From Mytilisepta virgata (lineage: Eukaryota; Mollusca; Bivalvia; Mytilida; Mytilidae), in the NCBI GenBank assembly GCA_028015205.1, contig CM051518.1, positions 33,942,001 to 34,006,000 of the forward strand: 64,000 nt of DNA, written 5' to 3'. The notes under the pieces were generated by a model. That model ran no database searches and was not told where the DNA came from. It saw nothing but the letters and a program-made list of their open reading frames with translations. This document shows, in pieces, positions 39,001-43,057 of this stretch. The position numbers were made by a program, and so were the translations under genes. How positions within the stretch are numbered: position 1 is the first letter of the stretch; each line of letters begins with the position of its first letter.

Positions 39001-41318
39001 AGAATCCCCACGTTGTGGGGAAGGAATGATTAAGCATTTACTGCGACAAAGAAATATACAGGTATAAACACGTCATGCTTCTTAGAAAGGAAAGGGGGGG
39101 AAACGTTATACTGATTTTCAAGCATCTGCATGTGTAATTAATGTAAGACTATTACTGCATAAAATTGCATTATTAACCGTAGGAGGTTCACGAGACAAGA
39201 TTCGTATTGGTTACGGGATCCTAGAAAAGACATGGAATTTAATTTCAGCAAAATAACCTAAATAAGGCATTGAAAATTTGTGGCCTTAATGTTTAATTGT
39301 GATTGCAAGTCCTTGAAAATTGAGGAAATCTATTAATTGGCACTGTATTATTGCAATCCGTTCTCTTCAAAACTATATTAATGAATATTCAGAACATTCT
39401 ATGATCTGATCTAGATCTTTGACGTGTTTTTACTCCTATCGGAGATGGTACCGTATGAATGAATTAATATTACCTTCAAATAGGAATAAAATTAAGAACC
39501 GTGAAAAAAATAATTTTATTTTTCGTGAACTGAATCATGAAAAATACTTTTCGTGATCAGAACTCCCCCCCCCCCCCCTTTTCCTTTCTAAGAAGCATGA
39601 CGTGTTTATACCTGTATATTTCTTTGTCGCAGTAAATGCTTAATCATTCCTTCCCCACAACGTGGGAATTCTTCAACGAGTTCTTGCAGTATAGCGTCCA
39701 AATCCTCGTCACAAATATCAGAAAAAAACATTTTTGTAAGGTTGCATTGTCTCATTCTTCTGTATATTGTGCTGTCAGATACTGATAGAATTTTGGCTAT
39801 TTCCGAAATTGAAAATTCAGACTCTATAAGAAATTGCAATATTTCCTCTGGTATGGTAAATGTTAGGCGAGCTGGCTGTTGGTAAAGACGAGTTCTCCCA
39901 TAATTCAAACATTCTATACGTAGTTTCATGATAGAAGACCTATCTACTAAGCCTTAACTGCGCAACTCATATACGGATAGTTTTGAAATTATATCGGGCG
40001 TTATTTTTTCTTCCAAGAATTTCCCTACGAACATTTCCAAGTTCAGTTTTTTTAATATGGACTCCATTTCTACAGAAGTCGCCATCTTTCTGTAAAACTA
40101 ATTGTTTATACCGCCAAATTTGTTTCAGCAACGGAAGTGATAGTATGATTTTTCGGAACCGGATTGGAATCACCTTTTCGATTTCGAACGTCATCATAAC
40201 GTTGTTTGGACATAATAATGATGTTTGCACATCATATAAAGACGAACTGACCGCATATAATGAAATGAAATTCAGCACAAAACAAAATTGTTAAAGTACA
40301 TAATATAATGGTGTTTGGACATAATATAAAGATGTTTGCACATAACATAAAGGTAGTTGCACATAATATAATGATGTTTGGACATAATATAAATATGTTT
40401 GCACATCACATAAAGGTAGTTGCACATAATATAAAGACATGTGCACATAATATAAAGTTATTTGCACATCATATAATGTTATTTGCACATCATATAAAGA
40501 AGTTTGCACATCATATAATGACGATCGCACATCATATAATGGCATGTGCACATCATATAATGATAAATGCACATCATATAATGAATAGTAGTCATAACAA
40601 GATAGTTACGGCATTCCATAGGTAAGTGTACAAACCACACACTGTCACTGTATTTTCAGTTTTTGTTTATTACACACTCTAACATATCTTTAAAATCATT
40701 ACAACACAATGTTGTTTTTTTTTTTTTTTTTCTTCTAGAGACTCATTTTAAAAGGTATTCAGGTTTAATCTTGATTTCTCATTGTCTAATATGTGAAAGA
40801 AGGATATGGTGAAATAATCTCGACACAAGATCTCTACATACACATGACAAAGTTTAAGCAAACTTGAAAAATTCTGATTCCACGTCGTTACAATCTGTAA
40901 TTTTTACAAAACATTTGTATCCAAAATGGTTGATAAAGAGTAATCAGACATCTGCAGTATTTATTCAGAGTCATAAAACTTAACATGCAAATGATACAAC
41001 TAAATATAAATCATTAACAAAATTTATAGACATTCTGCCTCCATATACAGGAAGTATAAAAAACTAAACCCAGATGACAAATCTTTTAAATCAAATAGTT
41101 TTGTTGGATTCTTTTAACTTGGACTGAACAAAGTTCAATTGTATGTCTTGTTTATAATTTAAAAACACTTTTTCAGGTACTTAAGCAATGTTAGAGCAAC
41201 ATCAGATTCAGAAAAAGCTGGGGGATTTGATACAAAGTTCTCTTGTCAAAGAGCTTTACAAGATGCATTTTGTGGATTGTATTACTTCCCAGTCTCACCT
41301 CAAGCAGAGCAAAGCTGA
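14988..41318 (+). CDS. MNAT1: MNAT1/MAT1, CDK-activating kinase assembly factor
   Basis: MAT1 bridges CDK7 and cyclin H into the CDK-activating kinase and docks it on TFIIH in the nucleus. Coding exons are 14988-15076, 20160-20312, 21005-21078, 26181-26284, 30595-30735, 31601-31717, 37905-38026 and 41177-41318, giving 942 nt and 313 aa (human about 309). All introns are GT-AG and in phase. The N-terminal RING is complete: C6, C9, C26, H28, C31, C34, C46, C49. MAT1 signatures are [43 protein letters not shown], a charged coiled-coil in exon 5, FSTGIKMG, and the CDK7/cyclin H-binding tail [14 protein letters not shown]. Exon 5 has a weak donor (TTG|GTTAGA). The exon 7 donor coincides with a transposon target duplication. 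The start ATG gives the conserved MDEQGCPRC opening. Confidence 0.97.
15077..16480. repeat. MNAT1 intron 1: inverted TTCGCNCCC arrays around a core
   Basis: At about 15,170-15,290 the plus strand reads TCACGTTCGCTCCCC, TTTCACGTTTGCACC, GGGTTCGTTCGCACCC, TACGTGTTCGTCCCC. At about 16,350-16,475 the same words recur in reverse (TACGTAGGGTGCGAAGGAAC, GGGGTGAACGTG, GGGAGCGAATAGACCCG, then CAAAAAG and CCCACC-type words). The two arrays face each other about 1.1 kb apart, the layout of a mobile element with repeat-built ends. A G-run marks the left side. Confidence 0.6.
15692..16059 (+). repeat. 182-bp tandem duplication
   Basis: Two near-identical copies of a 182-bp unit containing TCTTTCACACAAGTCACAAG, GGACCTCTCTGTCACAAGAA or close variants, and GATCAAAGGGGCCAAGCTGT. 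It is the core of the TTCGC-array element. No coding potential. Confidence 0.85.
16880..17400. mobile_element. MITE-like block with inverted GACAATTCGG arrays
   Basis: Left side (16,897-16,960): AGACAATTCAGACAGACTGT, AGACAAATCGTC, TATTGAGACAATTCGGACTG. Right side (17,324-17,393), reversed: ATCCGAATTGTCTCAATAG, GTCTGAATTGTCTTCATAGA, GGCCGAATTGTCTTGC. Again two short-motif arrays in opposite orientation, about 360 bp of core between them. No target duplication was identified. Confidence 0.65.
17645..17775. mobile_element. ~130-bp palindromic MITE
   Basis: Begins GGGCCCAATTGTTCAGC and ends GTTGAACAACTGGGCCC. It is internally self-complementary, with GGGTTAAATTTAACC-type words on each side (AAATTTAACC, GGTTAAAT). 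It has the form of a foldback MITE. Flanking duplication is not clear. Confidence 0.7.
17776..18364. other. MNAT1 intron 1, plain sequence
   Basis: AT-rich intron sequence. The minus-strand frame at 17,909-18,115 has no recognisable protein features. Confidence 0.4.
18365..18830 (+). repeat. widespread mussel repeat
   Basis: Contains GGAAACGGGGAATGTGTCAA, AGAGACAACAACCCGACCAA, CACTAAACTCCGAAA, GGGACAGGCACCAAAATG and TGAGATCTCAACCCTCCCCC. I remember this order of words from very many Mytilus sequences, where it appears to be an abundant retroposon-like repeat of unclear class. A shorter eroded piece (CTGACTTGGTACAGACACGG, GGTGTTAAACTGGTTTTATG) lies at 19,535-19,590. Class is not established here. 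Confidence 0.7.
18831..20159. other. end of MNAT1 intron 1
   Basis: AT-rich sequence with a 12-base G run at 19,981 and the eroded repeat piece at about 19.5 kb. Ends with the exon 2 acceptor. Confidence 0.5.
20160..20312 (+). CDS. MNAT1: MNAT1 coding exon 2
   Basis: Acceptor TTCCAG|ATGTGA, donor CGAGA|GTAATT. Completes the RING (C31, C34, C46, C49 in LCESCVD and ACPECG), then LQLFEDP and [10 protein letters not shown]. Confidence 0.97.
20313..21004. other. MNAT1 intron 2
   Basis: 692-bp intron, GTAATT to TTTTTTTCAG. No further feature seen. Confidence 0.7.
21005..21078 (+). CDS. MNAT1: MNAT1 coding exon 3
   Basis: 74-nt exon between TTTTTTTCAG and ATTG|GTATGT. It encodes [20 protein letters not shown], matching the MAT1 segment after the RING. 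Confidence 0.95.
21395..24625. mobile_element. MNAT1 intron 3 element bounded by inverted ATGCCCCA arrays
   Basis: At 21,410-21,595 the plus strand repeats CTATGCCCCAG, CACTATGCCCCAG, GTTTGCCCCATTC, CATAACCCCCCAG. At 24,480-24,600 the mirror words appear: GGGGCATACTGAAAATAG, TTGGGGCATAATGAAAAC, TTGGCGTGTAATGAAAAT. The arrays face each other across 2.9 kb, which also contains the 22.3-kb composite repeat. No target duplication was seen. Short frames over both arrays are artefacts. Confidence 0.55.
22341..24006 (+). repeat. TAGCTCACCTGG composite repeat
   Basis: Opens TAGCTCACCTGGCCAAAGGC, then CATGTGAGCTTTTGCCATCA and a CGTCCGTCCGTC run. It repeats a unit with AAAATCTTCTCCTCTGAAAC, ACCTACCCTGAAATTTTGAA and TTTAGGAGTTATTGCCCTTT several times. 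It closes CCAGGTGAGCGATACAGGCT, then GGTGAGCCTCTTG. It has the same ends and order as the repeat at 43.06-46.16 kb. Confidence 0.85.
25181..25256. repeat. imperfect hairpin in MNAT1 intron 3
   Basis: CCTTGCCCAAAAAATATTT (25,181 on) is mirrored by TTTTTTGGGCAAGG (25,243-25,256), with a ~40-bp loop. It lies just upstream of the SINE below. Confidence 0.6.
25257..25650 (+). mobile_element. second SINE family, tRNA-like segment
   Basis: Contains CCGAGTGCGGAAGGTCGCGG followed directly by ATTCGATCCCCGGCCGGGTC, a good B-box in a tRNA-like arm. A body follows with CAAGCGCGCGGCATCTAAGA, GTACAAAGCAGGGATCATAT and a tail of CATTAAACAATAATTCATCC. A second, eroded copy of the body lies at 31.78-32.01 kb. 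The body is unlike the 42.2-kb SINE, so it is a different family. Confidence 0.7.
25651..26180. other. end of MNAT1 intron 3
   Basis: AT-rich intron sequence leading to the exon 4 acceptor. Nothing else seen. Confidence 0.5.
26181..26284 (+). CDS. MNAT1: MNAT1 coding exon 4
   Basis: 104-nt exon between TTTGACAG and CTG|GTATGT. It encodes [20 protein letters not shown] followed by KENKDQI, the conserved MAT1 helix. Confidence 0.95.
26975..27399 (+). repeat. 213-bp tandem duplication, almost identical
   Basis: The segment from TTTTGTGTATTTGATTAACC to GAATGTTTACGTTCT occurs twice in tandem with a period of 213 bp. I see a single substitution (AAATGCCGAC versus AAATTCCGAC). Such identity points to a very recent duplication or an assembly artefact. 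Confidence 0.9.
28482..29276. repeat. repeat with GGCCGGGTTGC ends and three 181-bp units
   Basis: Starts TGGCCGGGTTGCACAGAGTG and ends GTAAAGCAACCCGGCCA, a short terminal inverted repeat. After a GC-rich stretch (GGGCGGGCGGCGG), a unit starting GGTACCTATTTTGTGAAATC recurs at 28,566, 28,747 and 28,928 (period 181). Each carries CAACTCCTCCTACAG and GAAGATGTGCACCTCAC. The last unit is partial. Non-coding. Confidence 0.8.
29560..29915. repeat. CACTAGTGTAATCATTCCTGG short array
   Basis: Three close copies of GCACTAGTGTAATCATTCC at 29,575-29,660. Looser relatives follow further on (AAAACACTAGGGGTTTTC, GTACACTGGCGGAATC, CCTAGGGATATTTTG). It resembles the degenerate short-motif arrays elsewhere, but a clean inverted partner is not evident. 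Confidence 0.5.
30595..30735 (+). CDS. MNAT1: MNAT1 coding exon 5 (coiled coil)
   Basis: Acceptor GTTCAG|AGCAAG, 47 codons in phase 0, highly charged heptad-like helix ending [10 protein letters not shown]. The donor TTG|GTTAGA is weak. Reading through it adds [21 protein letters not shown] and a stop, a possible short isoform. Confidence 0.93.
30736..31600. other. MNAT1 intron 5
   Basis: 865-bp AT-rich intron from GTTAGA to AATTGTAG. The exon 5 frame runs on for 22 codons (including stop) into it. Confidence 0.7.
31601..31717 (+). CDS. MNAT1: MNAT1 coding exon 6
   Basis: 39 codons. The acceptor AATTGTAG|ATGTTT was chosen because it keeps phase 0 with exon 5. The nearer AG (CTGACAG|ATCAGC) would give an early stop. 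It encodes [15 protein letters not shown] and ends TQFSTGIKM, matching FSTGIKMG of other MAT1 proteins. Confidence 0.9.
31780..32010 (+). repeat. eroded copy of the 25.3-kb SINE body
   Basis: Shares AAGAGCAAAGA, CAGAGTCAGAATAATATGTC, GTACAAAGCAGGGTTCATAT and the CAATAAATCAGTTAATCA-type tail with the 25.3-kb copy, in the same order and orientation. The tRNA-like part is missing. Confidence 0.7.
32011..33040. other. MNAT1 intron 6, plain sequence
   Basis: Mostly AT-rich, with a G-run at about 32,213. The frames at 32,226, 32,755 and 32,966 have no recognisable features. Confidence 0.4.
33041..33790 (+). repeat. CAGGTGAGCGATACAGGCTC repeat, two units
   Basis: Repeating unit with AAAATCTTCTCCTCTGAAAT, GGCCAAATGGAACAAAACTT or variants, and ACAAACATGGCCGCCATGGG-like words. 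CCAGGTGAGCGATACAGGCT plus CAGCC...CTGAGCCTCTAG occurs at 33,475-33,513 and again at 33,750-33,789. Same family as the 46.2-47.6 kb block, which runs in the opposite orientation. Confidence 0.75.
34290..35380 (+). repeat. TGACCTTGACCTCA repeat, copy 1
   Basis: Opens near TTGTCAAGCCTGCGACTTAA and GGTGGCGGCGGCGGC. It then carries tandem units with TTGGTGTATGGAAGG, GTACATGTCCAACTGGCAGG and CTGACCTTGACCTCATTTTC, and ends AAATACACGACAGGCAATAC. Units are about 165 bp. The minus-strand frame at 34,638 is an artefact of the repeat. Confidence 0.85.
35381..36261. other. MNAT1 intron 6, plain sequence
   Basis: AT-rich spacer between two copies of the same repeat family. No gene seen. Confidence 0.45.
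36262..37606 (+). repeat. TGACCTTGACCTCA repeat, copy 2, longer array
   Basis: Opens TGTCGAGCCTGCTACTTTAG and CGCAGAAAGCTCGACATAGG with a GGCGGCGGCGGC run. It then has about six tandem units carrying ATTTGGTGTATGGAAGGATT, GTACATGTCCAACTGGCAGG and TGACCTTGACCTCATTTTCA. It closes ATACACGACAGGCGAGACAT. The frames at 36,942-37,211 and 37,222-37,494 translate the repeat unit and are spurious. Confidence 0.9.
37607..37904. other. end of MNAT1 intron 6
   Basis: AT-rich intron sequence to the exon 7 acceptor. Confidence 0.6.
37905..38026 (+). CDS. MNAT1: MNAT1 coding exon 7
   Basis: Acceptor TTATCATAG|GGTACT, 122 nt, encoding [19 protein letters not shown] through QLQIF plus two bases. Its donor is CGG|GTAAGT, where the final T comes from the inserted palindromic element. 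A second copy of GGTAAG lies 2.6 kb downstream at 40621-40626. Confidence 0.93.
38062..38385 (+). repeat. 21-bp tandem array, left arm
   Basis: About 15 units of a 21-bp motif such as ATTATATGATGTGCATTTATC, drifting inward to TTTATATTATGTGCAACTACC. A 21-bp period is 7 codons, so both strands show long repetitive frames that are not genes. The constant core ATRTKATGTGCA would suit multiple binding sites for the element's own protein (inference). Confidence 0.9.
38588..39061 (+). CDS. SAM-like plus HTH exon of an integrase-type transposon protein
   Basis: The frame starts ATG at 38588 (AAAGATGGCG) and reads 158 codons to a donor CAG|GTATAA, with a stop just inside the intron. Residues ~8-58 resemble a SAM domain ([37 protein letters not shown]). 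Residues ~77-115 form a helix-turn-helix ([20 protein letters not shown]). Residues ~120-158 ([20 protein letters not shown], then [13 protein letters not shown]) match the segment that precedes the catalytic core in eukaryotic integrase-core (rve-type) proteins, as I remember the family. The catalytic exons are absent here, so the product could at most bind DNA. It lies inside the terminal inverted repeat, so the element has two copies. Confidence 0.7.
39101..39564. other. unique spacer of the palindromic element
   Basis: 464 bp between the arms. AT-rich, with no open frame or recognisable motif. It may be what remains after the central coding part was deleted. Confidence 0.7.
39606..40085 (-). 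pseudogene. second copy of the SAM/HTH exon, nonsense-mutated
   Basis: Mirror copy in the right arm, ATG at about 40085. One T-to-A change turns a Leu codon (TTA) into TAA, in CGCAGTTAAGGCTTAG (near 39955), cutting the frame after the SAM-like part. Two amino-acid changes are also visible further on (Arg to Gln in PEEILxF, Ser to Phe in VEExPRC). The remaining frame, 39606-39929, encodes the HTH part. Otherwise identical to the left copy. Confidence 0.85.
40270..40590 (-). repeat. 21-bp tandem array, right arm
   Basis: Inverted copy of the left array with one unit fewer at the outer end. Units read outward-to-inward on the minus strand as on the left. Frames such as 40,308-40,625 are translations of the array. 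Confidence 0.88.
40627..41176. other. rest of MNAT1 intron 7
   Basis: Original intron sequence after the insertion, starting TGTACAAACCAC, with a long T run at about 40,710. Ends CTTTTTCAG. Confidence 0.7.
41177..41318 (+). CDS. MNAT1: MNAT1 coding exon 8
   Basis: Acceptor CTTTTTCAG|GTACTT, stop TGA at 41316-41318. It encodes GYLSNVRAT and [19 protein letters not shown], the conserved C-terminal helix (human [20 protein letters not shown]). Confidence 0.96.
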
Positions 41319-42201
41319 TAAAAAAATACATTTTAAAATTGGACAACTCATATACAACCATGCATTTTGCCAAAGAAGATTGCACCATAAAAATCTGTAT
41401 TTCAGGTTTTTATTATATCATGAAAGAAACAATCCTGATTTATAAATAATGTTCAGAAGGAATATTCCAAGAGACTGAACAAAGTGATATGCGAGATCTA
41501 ATGTAAAGTTGATGGACAAGAATGATCTATGTGATTTGTCTTAGTTTGAATTATAATACATGTATTGATATGTGACTTCTGATTTGGTCAAATTTGGATT
41601 GAAAAAAGATAGTATATTATTTAAGCAAAATAAAGGAAATCAGTTAGTATGCAAACAACTGTGTGGGCTATTTTCGACATTTAGCATAAATTGTCTGTCA
41701 TCTGTCAATCTGTAAACTTTCAAGTTTTGATTCCAAGCTAAATGAACTGAAGCATGTATGAAAGAATTTCATCAGAGTAGGCAATACATACTCATATCTT
41801 AAGCCTCTAATTCAAGTTTAGTTCCATGTTGTTATTCCAAATATCAATGCAAACAATAGGACAGTAATGATATCTGTGAATTGTTAACATTTGCTTATTA
41901 AAATGACAAAATAAAATTGTGCCTTAAATGATTTCACATGAAACATGTTTATTGAAGAATATGAGAAATAACTGGCCTTGGCTGGTACTAACTTTGAAGT
42001 TAACTTTCTGTTTCAGTTTATATGTAGGAAAATGTAAGGTATACTTGCTCATTTTCAAAGTTTAATGATTATTATTAAGTTTTTGTGAAATAGTCAGTTT
42101 CTCTGTTATATGATCAAGTCAGTACAACCTCTACTATATGAGAATCAGATTTTAATTTGGAGTATTAGATTCTCCATTACTCTAATAGTAATTCAAGTAT
42201 T
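41319..42201 (+). other. MNAT1: MNAT1 3' UTR region
   Basis: Follows the stop codon. The first canonical AATAAA is at 41629-41634, and another AAATAAAA lies near 41,910, so the 3' UTR probably ends within this block. Predicted from hexamers only. Confidence 0.45.
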
Positions 42202-42487
42202 ATAAAATAAGGGGCCTTGGTGGCCGAGTGGTCTAGGTAGTTTGTCATGACTACTAATGATCACTAGCCTGTCATCGCTGGGGTTGTGAGTTCGACTCTC
42301 ATCTGTGACGGGGTGTGTTCGACTCCGATCTAAATTGAGAAGGATTGCCAATTTTCCCACTGAAGGTTGGTGGTTTCTCCGCGTACTCCAGCTTACTCCA
42401 CCAATAAAACTGGCCGCCGCGAAATGGCCAAATGTGCTGAAAACGGCGTTAAACCCCAACAAAACAAACAAACAAATGATAAAATAA
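42202..42487 (+). mobile_element. intact tRNA-derived SINE with target duplication
   Basis: The body is 42211-42478. The head GGGGCCTTGGTGGCCGAGTG contains an A-box (TGGCCGAGTGG). GTTGTGAGTTCGACTCTCAT supplies the B-box region. A conserved body follows (CTCCGCGTACTCCAGCTTAC, CAATAAAACTGGCCGCCGCG), with a tail of AAACAAACAAACAAAT. A 9-bp repeat ATAAAATAA flanks it on both sides (42202-42210 and 42479-42487). The head resembles a class II (Leu/Ser) tRNA. The central body may belong to a broadly conserved animal SINE superfamily, which I cannot confirm. Related copies: 326-487 and 12,139-11,892. Confidence 0.9.
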
Positions 42488-43057
42488 TGTTTAGGTTAAT
42501 AGGCTATTAGGTTAGTTTCTCATATATTGTCCATAGTATGCTGTTTAGAGATAGTGTCAGATCACCTCTTATATAACTAAGTACTTTACAACAACCAATG
42601 GTCAGAATATCAATTTTTTTTTAGTATTAATTATGAATGATCAGCTGTGGATTGAAATGATGCAAAAAGAAGGCTTGAAGATAATGTCGCTATTCTTTGT
42701 TAATAACATATATAATTTCAGATGTTTTTTATTTGGATTTTATATACATTACATTGACTAATTGGAAAGATTTACATAAAATTATAAAATTCAGGGGAAT
42801 TTTGTTTTTATAGGACTACACCCTGTCATTTGTATCGAGATAACTGCGACTGCTATTGTTTCATCACTTCCAGGATTGAAAAAAAATTTAATTTTTCACT
42901 TTGAAATTATGGTATTTCAACACTCTCATTGTATTAATATAGGATTATTGCAAGAATTTATTTGAGGTCTTTTCCTAATATTTTTATATACATTTATGGT
43001 TAATTTTAACTCAGCACCCATTAGTCCAAGATTGCTCAGACGTCTGACAGCCTTTTT
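42488..43057. other. intergenic, no gene seen
   Basis: AT-rich sequence between the SINE and the next composite repeat. Confidence 0.5.

Larger units (their letters stand above)
38026..40626. mobile_element. 2.6-kb palindromic transposon at the MNAT1 exon 7 donor
   Basis: The element body is 38032-40620. It starts TATGGAATGCCGTAACT and ends with the reverse complement. Both sides are flanked by GGTAAG (38026-38031 and 40621-40626), a 6-bp target duplication that includes the splice donor. The left arm (38032 to about 39100) and right arm (about 39565-40620) are almost perfect inverted copies. I see about six substitutions, one extra 21-bp unit on the left, and a longer G/C run on the right. 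A ~464-bp unique spacer lies between. Each arm holds a 21-bp array and a SAM/HTH exon. It is probably a deletion derivative of an integrase-encoding transposon. A 6-bp duplication is also typical of Polintons, but the TATGG ends do not match theirs. Confidence 0.9.

Noticed and set aside
38588..39061. SAM/HTH exon as a host gene or an extra MNAT1 exon
   Set aside because: It lies within the inverted repeat of a mobile element in two copies, and exons 7 and 8 of MNAT1 join in phase without it.
42211..42310. Standalone tRNA gene
   Set aside because: It has A- and B-box words but does not fold to a proper tRNA. It continues into a SINE body with an A-rich tail and target duplication.
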